44,661 nucleotides of DNA from an uncultured Pelagibacteraceae bacterium (GCA_902601895.1 CACKOU010000010.1:1-44661); one strand, 5' to 3'. Positions 8,160 through 17,562 are shown, counted from the first letter of the stretch. Notes: a model not told the origin generated them from the letters alone. Numbers and translations are program-made.

Positions 8160-9160
8160 GGCAGAAGCACTATCTTTGGGGACGAACAGGTTCCATCATG
8201 AATTTCTTTAAAAGCTCCCCACCCATCTTTAAGATTTCTGTACTCAATCCACTCTATCTTCCCTAGCTTGTTATTAGTTAAAATATCAATGGTTTCTCCA
8301 AATTCTTTGTTTGTGTAACAATAAGTCCCAATAAAAGTTACTTCTTGAAGAGTTGCTTTTCTGAAATTAAAAGATCCTGCAGGCTGAGTTAGTCCGATAT
8401 GAACTATTATTCCTCCTGGTTTTACTACACTGATTGCCTGTTGTCGTGAAACTTCGAGTCCAACAGTATCAAAAACTAAATCAAAGCTGCTCTCTTTAAT
8501 ATCGTTATGATCTGGTGACACTGTTTTTGCATCTACATATTTTGAGCATTCATTTAGTCTTTTTTGATTAGGATCAGAAATTGTCAAATTTGTATTACCT
8601 TGGATCTTGGATAAAATTAATGCACACAAAAGACCAATTGCTCCACCACCCTGAACAAGCGTTCTACATTCATTTAATGGTTTTTTTGATGCATCTACAG
8701 CTAATAATACTGCATGATATGAAACTGCTGTTGGTTCTGCAACTGCAGCCTCTTTTACATCAAGTTTTTCAGGAACTTTGAAAATATTGTGATCTGGAAC
8801 TGTAATGAGTTCTGCAAATGCACCTTGCCTTTCATAAGGTCTATTCATTCCTAGAAGAACTCTATCTGGACATAAATGTTCTCTTCCGCTTTTGCAGTAT
8901 TCACAATTTCTACAAGTTATTAATGGGTTAAGAACTGAAATTTGATCTTTAAGCTTACCGTTAATTATTTGACCACTAACTTCATGACCTAAAATTAACG
9001 GTGGGATTCTTCTCTCATCTTTTCCGTGGTAAGCATGCATATCTGAGCCACATATACCTGATGCATGAACTTTAAGAATACTTTCTCCAGGTTTTTCAGA
9101 AGGTTCTTTTTCCTCCCTAAATTCCATTTCTTCTACACCAGTATAAACAAGCGCTTTCAT
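8156..9160 (-). CDS. Zinc-dependent medium-chain alcohol dehydrogenase
   Basis: NAD(P)-dependent dehydrogenase of the sorbitol/threonine dehydrogenase-like MDR group, 334 residues. The catalytic zinc site is GICGSDMHAYHG (Cys37) plus GHE (His59). The four structural-zinc cysteines are C83, C86, C89 and C97 (CRNCEYCKSGREHLC). The nucleotide-binding glycines appear as VQGGGAIGLL. It starts two bases after the NCS1 permease stop, as the last gene of the TRAP-1 operon, which suggests it oxidises the imported compound or a product of it. The exact substrate cannot be read from sequence. Confidence 0.88.
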   Translation of the reverse strand: MKALVYTGVEEMEFREEKEPSEKPGESILKVHASGICGSDMHAYHGKDERRIPPLILGHEVSGQIINGKLKDQISVLNPLITCRNCEYCKSGREHLCPDRVLLGMNRPYERQGAFAELITVPDHNIFKVPEKLDVKEAAVAEPTAVSYHAVLLAVDASKKPLNECRTLVQGGGAIGLLCALILSKIQGNTNLTISDPNQKRLNECSKYVDAKTVSPDHNDIKESSFDLVFDTVGLEVSRQQAISVVKPGGIIVHIGLTQPAGSFNFRKATLQEVTFIGTYCYTNKEFGETIDILTNNKLGKIEWIEYRNLKDGWGAFKEIHDGTCSSPKIVLLP

Positions 9161-9162
9161 GA

Positions 9163-10617
9163 TTACTTATTATTTAATAAATAATATACTAAATAAGATG
9201 CGAATGCTCCAATAATCCAACCAAAAGATTGATATTGTATAAAGTTTTCATTCAGCAAAGATGATAATGAAAATATTGATCCAATTAAAAGAGCATACAA
9301 TGCTTTGAGGTTCCAACCGTTACTGTAAATATATTCTGTATGTTCTTTAGGATAAAAAAGCTCTTTGTGATTAATTTGTTGTTTTTTAAACAAGTAATAA
9401 TCTGCAACCAATACTCCAAAAATTGGGCCAAAAGTCGTAGCTACAGCTTCAACAAATATCAAAACATTAGCTTTACTGAAAATTGAAAGCCAAAATGTTG
9501 AAATAATTAATCCAACAATTGATATTACAATTCCTGTTTTTTTTAACGTTAAAGAGTTCGGGAAAAAATTTATCAATGTATTTTGCGAAGGAATATAATT
9601 TGCTATCAAATTAGTTGATAACGAAGAGATAATAATAAATATCAAACAAAAGAAAGTTAAAAAATTATTATTAAATTTACCGACTATGTCATTTGGATTT
9701 GTAAGTATACTTGAAGCGTTTAATCCTTTACTGGTGAGAATAATATCTGAACCTAAAGTGATCAAAACAGAGAAAAAAGAAAAGAATATTAAATTTAATA
9801 TTATACTTAAGTTTCCTTTGGTCATCTCTTTATAATTCATTGAGTATCTAGAAAAATCACCAAATGTGAGGAGAACTATAGCAAAATAAGCAAATAAAGT
9901 TCCTGTGATTGAAATTATTGGAGCAATATTTGACTGAATTGCAAAATTGCTAAAGACTAAGCTTAGTTTTATTCCATTTAGGAGTTCATTGTAATACTCA
10001 GATAAAATAACAATTAATAAAACAGATAGCCCTAAATATATTGAAAGACCTGAAAAATTAATAAATGATTTTAGAAAATTCTGTCCTTTTGTAAAAAGAA
10101 TGTATTGAAATATTAATGTTAAGAATAAACAAACCCAATCAATTAAATTCAAGCCAAAAAAGAATAATAAAAATATTTCATTCTGCAAAAGTTGATTATC
10201 AATTTTAAATATGATGATCCTTGCAATATAACCTAGTGATTTTGATATAAAAAATGTTTGTACACCAAACATGAATAAACCAACTAATCCTCTGATCATT
10301 CCTACATATCTCGCTCCTGTAAAACCCATTGAAAGTCTAAGAATTGCTGGAAAACTTAATCCACTACTTTGAGAAATTTTTCCAATGATGTTAGCAAAAA
10401 AGAATACTAATAATCCTGCTAGCAATGATCCTGTTAAGACAACAAAAAAATTTAGATCATAAAATAAATATAAAGCTGATATTAAAGAGAACCCAACAAT
10501 TGTTTGAATATTTATAGCCCAAAAGTTAAAGTAATTTTTCCAACTCCAGTCTCGATTATTAGGATTTATTGAAACTAGTTCCCAATTCCTTAATTGAAAT
10601 TTTTCGCTCTGATTCAC
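9163..10617 (-). CDS. NCS1-family permease
   Basis: Integral membrane transporter of 484 residues with about twelve hydrophobic segments. NCS1 (nucleobase-cation symport) marks are the N-terminal NRDWSWKNYFNFWAINI, FPAILRLSMGFTGARY in the third segment, LLTFGDFSRY in the middle, and VLVADYYLFKK near the C-terminal third. The family imports purines, pyrimidines, hydantoins, allantoin, thiamine and similar compounds by sodium or proton symport. It lies between a TRAP transporter and an alcohol dehydrogenase on one strand, so its substrate may be part of the same pathway. Confidence 0.88.
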   Translation of the reverse strand: MNQSEKFQLRNWELVSINPNNRDWSWKNYFNFWAINIQTIVGFSLISALYLFYDLNFFVVLTGSLLAGLLVFFFANIIGKISQSSGLSFPAILRLSMGFTGARYVGMIRGLVGLFMFGVQTFFISKSLGYIARIIIFKIDNQLLQNEIFLLFFFGLNLIDWVCLFLTLIFQYILFTKGQNFLKSFINFSGLSIYLGLSVLLIVILSEYYNELLNGIKLSLVFSNFAIQSNIAPIISITGTLFAYFAIVLLTFGDFSRYSMNYKEMTKGNLSIILNLIFFSFFSVLITLGSDIILTSKGLNASSILTNPNDIVGKFNNNFLTFFCLIFIIISSLSTNLIANYIPSQNTLINFFPNSLTLKKTGIVISIVGLIISTFWLSIFSKANVLIFVEAVATTFGPIFGVLVADYYLFKKQQINHKELFYPKEHTEYIYSNGWNLKALYALLIGSIFSLSSLLNENFIQYQSFGWIIGAFASYLVYYLLNNK

Positions 10618-10639
10618 TTAGACGATATTAATCAATTAT

Positions 10640-11977
10640 TTACTGCTGTCCATATAAGAGAGTTGGCAACCATAGTACTATTTTTGGATACGCTATGATT
10701 ATAATTAATCCAATTATCTGTAATACCATGAACTGCATCATTCCAAGATAAATATCTTTTAAATCCCAACTTGGAACTACTCCTTTTAAAAAATAAGCAG
10801 ATAACGCTACGGGGGGTGAGAGCCAGGCGGTTTGCAAATTAACAGCAACAAGAATTGCAAACCAAGTTAAATTAAATCCTAATGCTTCAACTAATGGTAA
10901 AATAATAGGAACAACTATCATAACAATAGGTACCCACTCTAGTGGCCATCCTAAAAGAAAAATCATAATCATGATTATTCCTAAGATTAAATATTTATTC
11001 ATCTCAAGTGATAATAGAAAATCTGTTAAAACCATTGGGGTTCCTAATCTTGCAAACACTGCTCCGAAGAAATTAGAAGCAGCAACTAAAACCATAATTA
11101 ATGCAGAAATCTCTAGAGTTTTAACTAAAGCATCTTGTAATTTTTTTAATGTTAATTTTCTGTAAGCTAAAGAAAGCAATAATGCACCACCTGCTCCACA
11201 TCCTGCAGCCTCTGTTGGAGTAGCAAATCCAAATAAAATGCTTCCTAATGCAGCAAATACTAAAGCAGCAGGTGGAACTAATCCTAAAAAAAATTCTAGC
11301 CATAATTTTTTTAAATCTGTTGTTCTTAATTCTTCTGGTATGGGTGGACCTAATTTTGGGTTCATCATACATCTGAATGTTGTGTATGCAGCATATAAGC
11401 ATGCCAATAATATTCCTGGAACTATTGCAGCTGCGAATAAATCAGTTACGGGAATTTCCATAATTGGACCCATAACTACAAGCATAATACTTGGAGGAAT
11501 TAAAATACCTAAAGTTCCTCCAGCAGTAATTGTACCAGCAGCTAATTTTACATCATAATTAGACCTGTTCATTGATTTTGCAGCCATAATTCCAAGAATT
11601 GTAACTGATGCACCAACTATTCCTGTAGCAGCTGCAAATATTACCGAAACAAATAAAACTGCATAATATAAAGAACCTCTAACTCTTGCCAACATCATTT
11701 GGAAAGCTGAGAATAATCTCTCCATTAAACCTGCTTGTTCCATCATTATTCCCATAAATACAAATAAGGGGACAGCTGCGAGAGTTTGTTCGGTCATTAC
11801 CATCGAAAATTGTAGTGTCATTAAATAGAAAACTAATTTTCCAAAACCCAAATAACCAAAAACAAAACCTAAAAAAATAAGAGTAAATGAAATTGGGAAA
11901 CCTATAAATATTGCAAACAACATCACACCAATAAGTATGAAACCTAAAATTGCTGGGTCTATTAAATGTGAAAGCAT
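10640..11977 (-). CDS. dctM: TRAP transporter large permease DctM (system 1)
   Basis: Large membrane subunit of a tripartite ATP-independent periplasmic transporter, 445 residues, about twelve segments, driven by the sodium gradient in studied members. Typical stretches are PLFVFMGIMMEQAG, GGTLGILIPPSIMLVV, FGFATPTEAAGCGAGGALLLS and LGWPLEWVPIVMIVVPIILP. It overlaps the dctQ stop by one base (coupled translation). 22 bases separate it from the NCS1 permease downstream. Confidence 0.93.
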   Translation of the reverse strand: MLSHLIDPAILGFILIGVMLFAIFIGFPISFTLIFLGFVFGYLGFGKLVFYLMTLQFSMVMTEQTLAAVPLFVFMGIMMEQAGLMERLFSAFQMMLARVRGSLYYAVLFVSVIFAAATGIVGASVTILGIMAAKSMNRSNYDVKLAAGTITAGGTLGILIPPSIMLVVMGPIMEIPVTDLFAAAIVPGILLACLYAAYTTFRCMMNPKLGPPIPEELRTTDLKKLWLEFFLGLVPPAALVFAALGSILFGFATPTEAAGCGAGGALLLSLAYRKLTLKKLQDALVKTLEISALIMVLVAASNFFGAVFARLGTPMVLTDFLLSLEMNKYLILGIIMIMIFLLGWPLEWVPIVMIVVPIILPLVEALGFNLTWFAILVAVNLQTAWLSPPVALSAYFLKGVVPSWDLKDIYLGMMQFMVLQIIGLIIIIAYPKIVLWLPTLLYGQQ

Positions 11978-12582
11978 TAACTACCTGGCCATTTACCTTT
12001 GACGGCTGCGTAATAGCTTTTTAAAAGTTCTGAAATACCTTGAATAAGAAGAAAAACAATTCCAATCCATAGACAAGATTTTATTGGCCACATATATGGC
12101 ATCCATGTTGTATCCATCCCTCTTTCGTTTCTCATTATACTTTCTTGGACAAAGCCTGTTGTCATATACAAAAAGACTATTAATCCTGGAAAATAAAATA
12201 ATAAGTAAAGCCAAAAGTCTATTCTGCCTTGAGTTTTAACTTTAAAATTTCTATATAAAAAATCTGCTCTAATATGAACACCTTTTGAAAGAGCGTATCC
12301 TGCTCCTAACATAAATAACGCTCCATAAAAAAATCTGCTCATATCATAAGCCCAGATTGTAGGAGCTAAAAATAATTTTCTTGCTAAAACTTCATAAACC
12401 ATCCCAAGCATTAGTGGGATCGTAATCCAGCAAACAATGTTTCCTATTAATTTACTAAATTTGTCTATGTTAACTATAGTTTTAGCCATCCAAGTTGACA
12501 TATCATCAGGCATCTTTCCAGATCCTGATCGCCTTTCGGCTATCATTTCATCTGAAATATCTAACTTTGGATTATCCGACAT
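11977..12582 (-). CDS. dctQ: TRAP transporter small permease DctQ (system 1)
   Basis: Small membrane subunit with four hydrophobic segments; MVYEVLARKLFLAPTIWAYD and GAGYALSKGVHIRADFLY are typical DctQ stretches. I place the start at ATG 12582 (MSDNPKLDIS). The longer reading from ATG 12612 would begin inside the loop of the terminator hairpin after dctP and adds MSPLFFSKNY, which looks unlike protein under selection. No strong Shine-Dalgarno precedes 12582. The unusually long, charged cytoplasmic N-terminus of about 40 residues (ISDEMIAERRSGSGKMPDD) is of unknown purpose. Confidence 0.88.
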   Translation of the reverse strand: MSDNPKLDISDEMIAERRSGSGKMPDDMSTWMAKTIVNIDKFSKLIGNIVCWITIPLMLGMVYEVLARKLFLAPTIWAYDMSRFFYGALFMLGAGYALSKGVHIRADFLYRNFKVKTQGRIDFWLYLLFYFPGLIVFLYMTTGFVQESIMRNERGMDTTWMPYMWPIKSCLWIGIVFLLIQGISELLKSYYAAVKGKWPGS

Positions 12583-12590
12583 ATAATTTT

Positions 12591-12624
12591 TTGAAAAAAA
12601 AAGCGGGCTCATAAAAGCCCGCTT
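12591..12624 (-). terminator. Intrinsic terminator between dctP and dctQ (system 1)
   Basis: A perfect nine-base GC-rich stem, AAGCGGGCT (12601-12609) and AGCCCGCTT (12616-12624), with a six-base loop. On the minus strand it runs into a tract of T residues (complement of 12594-12600 and beyond), the textbook rho-independent form. It lies 11 bases after the dctP stop, so it should end most transcripts after the binding protein and let a minority read on into dctQ, dctM and the downstream genes. Confidence 0.85.
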
Positions 12625-12635
12625 AATAACTTTAT

Positions 12636-13733
12636 TTATTTCTTTAACGAATTAGCATAAGCCATTCCTAGCTTAGCATTCGATGTTTGTGCACCAGACC
12701 AGAATGGTACAGCAGTATTAGCAAAGCTTATCATTGAGTCATAAACTTCTTTAAAGAATGCGTTTTCTTTTGCATTTTTCTCTAAAGTTGCTTTCGCTGC
12801 AGCCATATAAGCTGGGAAATAATCAGCTGGTGTATCTTCAAGTATCACACCATGATTTTCAGTTAGATCTTTAAGTGCTAATCCATTCGTGTTGATTCTG
12901 TAAGCTAAAGCTCTCATCAACGATGCATCAGCAGCCATCTTCATTGAAAATTTCTCATGGTCAGTGAATTTATCGTAAGTGCTTTTATTTAAGTAAAAGT
13001 CAGCATTTACGACTACTTGGTGCAAACCTTGTAGATAATAGTGTTTTAATACTTTATGTATACCAAACACTTTATCTGGTTGAGGACAACACCACTCAGC
13101 AGCATCAATAGTTCCTGCTTCCAATGCTGGAAGAATATCTCCACCACCCATTGCAACTGAAGCTATTCCAATGTCTTTATAAGTTTGACCTGGAATTCCT
13201 GGAGGAGTTCTGAACTTAAATGTTCTGAAATCATCCATATCTTTGATTTTTCTTGGGAACCATCCTAAAGCTTCTGGACCAACTGGTTGAAGCATGAAAC
13301 CTTTAATGTCTCTTTTCATTTCTCCCCAAAGTCTGTCATATAGTTGTTCTCCACCACCATATAAAAACCATGATAAGAAAGCGATGTTATCAATTCCTAC
13401 ACCACCACCTGCTACTGGCGAACCAAATAACATAGCAGCTGGATGTTCTCCAGACCAATAGTGAGTCCAAGCAAATCCGCAATCAATCAAACCTTTATCA
13501 ACAGCATCTAGAGTTTCTTTAACTCCAACTACTGTTCCTGCTGGCATAATTTCAAATTTTAGAGATCCACCTGTTAGTTTTGTTACGTTGTCAGTAAAGT
13601 CTTTTAACATTACCGCTTCATCACCTTTAGCGCTAATAACCGTCTGACACTTTAACGTTTTTGCAGCATTCGCATTTGAAATAAATCCAAATACTAAGAA
13701 AGCAGCAAACAACGCTGAAACGATTTTTTTCAT
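12636..13733 (-). CDS. dctP: TRAP solute-binding protein DctP (system 1), TakP-like
   Basis: Periplasmic binding protein of 365 residues with a signal peptide (KKIVSALFAAFLVFGF, cleavage near ANA-AK). The conserved carboxylate-binding arginine lies in FKFRTPPGIPGQTY. The following GTIDAAEWCCPQPDKVFG and HKVLKHYYLQGLHQ resemble the TakP/keto-acid binding group of DctP proteins, with CC in place of the usual residues after AAEW. It begins its operon; GAGAGGG precedes the ATG. A monocarboxylate or 2-keto acid is the best guess for the ligand. Confidence 0.9.
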   Translation of the reverse strand: MKKIVSALFAAFLVFGFISNANAAKTLKCQTVISAKGDEAVMLKDFTDNVTKLTGGSLKFEIMPAGTVVGVKETLDAVDKGLIDCGFAWTHYWSGEHPAAMLFGSPVAGGGVGIDNIAFLSWFLYGGGEQLYDRLWGEMKRDIKGFMLQPVGPEALGWFPRKIKDMDDFRTFKFRTPPGIPGQTYKDIGIASVAMGGGDILPALEAGTIDAAEWCCPQPDKVFGIHKVLKHYYLQGLHQVVVNADFYLNKSTYDKFTDHEKFSMKMAADASLMRALAYRINTNGLALKDLTENHGVILEDTPADYFPAYMAAAKATLEKNAKENAFFKEVYDSMISFANTAVPFWSGAQTSNAKLGMAYANSLKK

Positions 13734-13752
13734 TATATCCCTCTCTTTTTAT

Positions 13753-13782
13753 TTATAATGTGAAGATCCTCTCAAAAATCAA
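13753..13782 (-). promoter_or_regulatory. Possible dctP (system 1) promoter
   Basis: On the minus strand TTGATT (complement of 13777-13782) and TTATAA (complement of 13753-13758) are 18 bases apart. They sit about 20 bases before the dctP ATG, leaving room for the GAGAGGG ribosome site. It is a near-consensus sigma-70 pair within the 135-base spacer shared with the divergent GMC oxidoreductase gene. In AT-rich DNA this can occur by chance. Confidence 0.4.
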
Positions 13783-13868
13783 AGCCACATACAAGTGTCA
13801 TTTCGACGTTTTTATGAGAAAAATGTTTAAAATCATTAAATATTCATTAAAGATTATTTATAAAAAAT

Positions 13869-15473
13869 ATGGATAAATTTGATTACATAATTATTGGTGC
13901 AGGCTCAGCTGGATGTGTGTTAGCTAATAGATTAACAGCCAATCCTGATACTAAAGTTCTTTTACTTGAAGCTGGTGGTAAAGACACTAATCCATGGATC
14001 CATATTCCAGGTGGTTATTTTAAAACCATGCACAATCCAGATACTGACTGGTGTTTTAATACTGAAAAAGAACCAAACTGCGATAACAGGCAAATGGTTT
14101 ATCCAAGAGGAAAAACATTGGGTGGAAGTTCCTCTATTAATGGAATGCTTTATATTAGAGGTCAATCGAATGATTATAATTACTGGAGACAATTAGGTAA
14201 TGTTGGTTGGTCGTGGGATGATGTTCTGCCCTATTTTAAAAAATCTGAAGATTTTCAATTTGGAGAAAATGAGTTTCATGGTTCTGGAGGGCCTATTGCG
14301 GTTGAGAAAATTAGAGCAACATTTAAGGTTCTCGATTTATTTTTAGAAGCTGCTGAAGAACACGGTTATAAAAGAACTGATGATTTTAACAATGGTGATA
14401 ATGAAGGAATGGGATATTTTCCCTTTACAATTAAAAATGGATTTAGATGTAGTACAGCTGTAGGTTATTTAAATCCAGTTAAGAGTAGAAAAAATTTAAA
14501 AATCATAACTAAAGCACATATTAAAAATATAGAATTCGAAAATAATAAAGCAAAAAAAGTAAATTATTGGATAGATGGAAAAGAATTTTCAGTTGAAACT
14601 AATAAGGAAATTATATTAAGCGCAGGTACAATTGGTTCACCTCATATATTGCAAGCATCAGGAATTGGTCCAGGAGAACTTCTAAAAGAAAATAATATTA
14701 ATGTACTAAAAGATCATCAAGGTGTTGGAAGAAATCTAACTGATCATTTAATGCTAAGGCCTGTTTATAAAATTAAAAATTTAGAAACTTTAAATGATAT
14801 TTACTACAGTTTTACTAAGAAAATGTTATCTGGTTTAAAGTTTCTTCTCTTAAGAAAAGGACCTTTAACAGTTGGTGCTAGTTACGTATGTGGTTTTGTT
14901 AAAAGTGATGAACATTTAGAAACTCCAAATCTTCAATTTCATATTTCACCAGCCAGTACTGATCTTTTAGGAAAATCAGCTTTACATAAATTTCCAGCGT
15001 TCACACCAACAATTACAAATGTAAGACCAACAAGCAGAGGATCTATAGAATTAAAATCTCCAGATACTAGAGTTTCACCAAAAATAAAAATGAATTATTT
15101 ATCAACTGATGAAGATCGTGAAATTGCTGGAAAAGCATTAAAGATTGTAAGAAAAATTGTTATGGAGTCTAAAGCTTATAAAGATTATCAACCTGAAGAA
15201 CTTAGACCGGGAATCAATATTACTGATAATGAAGAATTAGCAACAGAAGCTGGAAAATTTGCTAATACTATTTTCCATCCAGTAAGCACATGTAGAATGG
15301 GTAAAGATGAAAATGCTGTTGTTAATGATCGTTTAGTCGCTCACGGATTAGAAAATTTAAGGGTTGTAGATGCCTCTGTTATGCCTCATATCACATCAGG
15401 AAACACAAATGCACCGACAATAATGATTGCGGAAAAAGCAGCTGATATGATAATTGAGGATAGTAGAAGATGA
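13869..15473 (+). CDS. GMC-family FAD oxidoreductase (choline dehydrogenase-like)
   Basis: Flavoprotein alcohol dehydrogenase of 534 residues. The FAD motif DYIIIGAGSAGCVLANRL opens the protein, GMC signature 1 is PRGKTLGGSSSINGMLYIRG and signature 2 is GTIGSPHILQASGIG. The C-terminal catalytic region has FHPVSTCRMG (active-site His) and the closing VVDASVMPHITSGNTNAPT. Length and motifs match BetA-like enzymes, but many homologues oxidise other alcohols. It is divergent from TRAP system 1 and overlaps the next gene by four bases (ATGA). Confidence 0.92.
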   Translation: MDKFDYIIIGAGSAGCVLANRLTANPDTKVLLLEAGGKDTNPWIHIPGGYFKTMHNPDTDWCFNTEKEPNCDNRQMVYPRGKTLGGSSSINGMLYIRGQSNDYNYWRQLGNVGWSWDDVLPYFKKSEDFQFGENEFHGSGGPIAVEKIRATFKVLDLFLEAAEEHGYKRTDDFNNGDNEGMGYFPFTIKNGFRCSTAVGYLNPVKSRKNLKIITKAHIKNIEFENNKAKKVNYWIDGKEFSVETNKEIILSAGTIGSPHILQASGIGPGELLKENNINVLKDHQGVGRNLTDHLMLRPVYKIKNLETLNDIYYSFTKKMLSGLKFLLLRKGPLTVGASYVCGFVKSDEHLETPNLQFHISPASTDLLGKSALHKFPAFTPTITNVRPTSRGSIELKSPDTRVSPKIKMNYLSTDEDREIAGKALKIVRKIVMESKAYKDYQPEELRPGINITDNEELATEAGKFANTIFHPVSTCRMGKDENAVVNDRLVAHGLENLRVVDASVMPHITSGNTNAPTIMIAEKAADMIIEDSRR

Positions 15474-16048
15474 CCGAACAAATAGTAATATTTTTTCAAA
15501 TAGTTTTTATCGATTTAGTTTTAGCAGGAGATAATGCAATTATTATTGGAATGGTAGCATCTCAATTTCCAACTGAACAGAGAAAAAAAATTATTTTTTG
15601 GGGAATTGGTGCAGCGGTAGTTTTAAGAATTATATTTACACTAATAACTGCTTATTTATTACAAATCACAGGACTTAGACTTATTGGAGGAATATTACTT
15701 CTTTATATATGTTACAGACTTTATGTAGATGTAATTAAAATGAATGGCAATGCAGAAGAAAATGTAAAAAAAGTAGATAACAGTTCATTCATGAAAGCTA
15801 TAACAACTGTAATCCTTGCAGATGTAACAATGAGTTTAGATAATGTGTTAGGAGTAGCAGGCGCAGCTAGAGATCACTACATGTTATTAATATTTGGTCT
15901 TGTTTTATCAATAGTTTTAATGGCTACTGCAGCAACATTGATATCTGGCTGGATTAAAAAGTATAAATGGATAGGATGGGTTGGATTATTAGCAATATTA
16001 TTTGTTGCAATAGAGCTAATATACACAGACGTAAAACTATTTTTATAA
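15470..16048 (+). CDS. TerC/YjbE-family membrane protein
   Basis: Integral membrane protein of 192 residues with about six segments. TerC-family marks are the acidic FIDLVLAGDNAIIIGMVA near the N-terminus and the repeat ILADVTMSLDNVLGVAGAA in the middle, both carrying intramembrane Asp and Asn residues. The family is linked to manganese efflux and metal loading of secreted proteins. It is translationally coupled to the GMC gene upstream (ATGA), and the following SDR start abuts its stop. Confidence 0.85.
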   Translation: MTEQIVIFFQIVFIDLVLAGDNAIIIGMVASQFPTEQRKKIIFWGIGAAVVLRIIFTLITAYLLQITGLRLIGGILLLYICYRLYVDVIKMNGNAEENVKKVDNSSFMKAITTVILADVTMSLDNVLGVAGAARDHYMLLIFGLVLSIVLMATAATLISGWIKKYKWIGWVGLLAILFVAIELIYTDVKLFL

Positions 16049-16807
16049 ATGTATTTAAAAAAAATTAATTTAAAAAATAAAGTTGCTTTAGTAACAGGTG
16101 CAGGAAAAGGTATTGGTAGAGCATGCTCTATTGCTCTTGCAGAAGCTGGCGCAACAATAATTGGAGTGAGCCGAACGGCTTCTGATCTTGATAAGCTTCA
16201 AAAAGATATAAAAAAAGTTAAAGGAAAATTAACTAAAATAACTTGCGATATTATGAATTATGAGGATCTTTCTTCTAAATTAAAAAAAATTAAGAAAGTA
16301 GATATACTTGTAAATAATGCTGGTACAAATATTCCTGAGCCTTTCGAAAAAATCAAACAAACAAGTATGAATTATCTTGTAGATTTAAATATGAAAGCAG
16401 CATTCAATGTTGCGCAATTAGTAGTCCTAAAAATGCTAAAAAATAAAAAAAAAGGTGGGTCTATAATTAATATGTCTTCACAATTAGGGCATGTCGGTAT
16501 GTCAGGTAGAAATATTTACAATATGACAAAATTTGGAATTGAAGGGTTAACAAAGGGAATGGGGGTTGAACTTGCAACAAAAAATATCAGAGTAAATACT
16601 GTTGCGCCAACATTTGTTGAAACTCCAATGGTTAAAAAATTCTTTAAAAATAAAAAATTTAAACAGCTTGCTTTAAGCAATATTCCAATGGGAAAAGTTG
16701 CAGCAGAGTCGGATGTGGCTACAGCAGTATGTTTTTTAGCCTCAGATGCAGCAAGAATGATAACAGGTACATCAATTGTAATTGACGGCGGATGGACAGC
16801 GAAATAA
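16049..16807 (+). CDS. Short-chain dehydrogenase/reductase
   Basis: Classical SDR of 252 residues. The cofactor-binding motif is VTGAGKGIGRA, the NNAG motif is ILVNNAGTN, and the catalytic set is the Ser in NMSSQLGHVG plus YNMTKFG (Tyr-x-x-x-Lys). The C-terminus ends in the usual GTSIVIDGGWTAK. The acidic-free strand end (GVSRTASD) suggests NADP rather than NAD, a weak inference. It is third gene of the run that begins with the GMC oxidoreductase, and likely acts on the product of that or a related oxidation. Confidence 0.9.
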   Translation: MYLKKINLKNKVALVTGAGKGIGRACSIALAEAGATIIGVSRTASDLDKLQKDIKKVKGKLTKITCDIMNYEDLSSKLKKIKKVDILVNNAGTNIPEPFEKIKQTSMNYLVDLNMKAAFNVAQLVVLKMLKNKKKGGSIINMSSQLGHVGMSGRNIYNMTKFGIEGLTKGMGVELATKNIRVNTVAPTFVETPMVKKFFKNKKFKQLALSNIPMGKVAAESDVATAVCFLASDAARMITGTSIVIDGGWTAK

Positions 16808-17562
16808 TAAAATATTACACAGAACTTCAACAAAAAGATCTCGATAATATTATAAATAATTCAACTATAAATTATAAAGATCCTAGAATGGTTCAACAAG
16901 TTACCAAACATTTAAAAAGGATTTCTAGTAAAAAATTTATTAATATTGATTGGGAAAAAGTAACGAAGTTAAAAAAAATTGATTTTATAAATAAGGCTTT
17001 AAAAAAAACTGGAAAGAAAAATCCAAGTTATTTAGAAATTGGTGTCTATAAAAACGAAAATTTCAACTTAGTTGAAACAAGCACAAAATTAAGTGTGGAT
17101 CCAGATAAAAATGCATTTCCAACTTTTTTAGGGACAAGTAATGAATTTTTTAGAGATAATAAAATCATGTTTGATGTTATATTGATAGATGGTCTTCATA
17201 CATATGAACAATGCCAGGAAGATGCTATTAATTCACTTAAACACCTTAATAAGAATGGATATATTTTTTTTCATGACTTTATACCAAGAAATTTTCTCGA
17301 AGAATATGTTCCACGAATAAGTGGAGCTTGGACAGGAGATGTATGGAAAGTTTCAGTTGAGTTAGCTCAAACAAAAGGAATAAATTTTAAAGTTGTGATG
17401 GCAGATCATGGAGTTGGTTTTTTAAAGAAAATTGATGATGAAGTTAAATATCACGATAAAAACAGAAAAGAATTATTATATAAAAAATATGAAGATTTTT
17501 TCGAACTAAATAAAATTGTAGAATATCAAAATGCTGAGAAAGCATTTAATGAATTTATTTAG
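16792..17562 (+). CDS. SAM-dependent methyltransferase-like protein
   Basis: Class I methyltransferase-like protein of 256 residues. The glycine-containing motif I is SYLEIGVYKN, motif II the KLSVDPDKN acidic strand end, and the DVILIDGLHTYEQC motif resembles Methyltransf_24 and sugar O-methyltransferases. The first 75 residues are helical and of unknown role. The ATG used overlaps the SDR gene by 16 bases. It ends convergently with the glycosyltransferase gene, overlapping it by four bases. Substrate not predictable; a glycan is likely given the neighbours. Confidence 0.75.
   Translation: MDSEIIKYYTELQQKDLDNIINNSTINYKDPRMVQQVTKHLKRISSKKFINIDWEKVTKLKKIDFINKALKKTGKKNPSYLEIGVYKNENFNLVETSTKLSVDPDKNAFPTFLGTSNEFFRDNKIMFDVILIDGLHTYEQCQEDAINSLKHLNKNGYIFFHDFIPRNFLEEYVPRISGAWTGDVWKVSVELAQTKGINFKVVMADHGVGFLKKIDDEVKYHDKNRKELLYKKYEDFFELNKIVEYQNAEKAFNEFI

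Noticed and set aside
11121-11558. Long antisense and alternate-frame ORFs inside dctM of system 1.
   Set aside because: The sense frame is a full-length TRAP subunit; the others have unnatural composition and no ribosome site.
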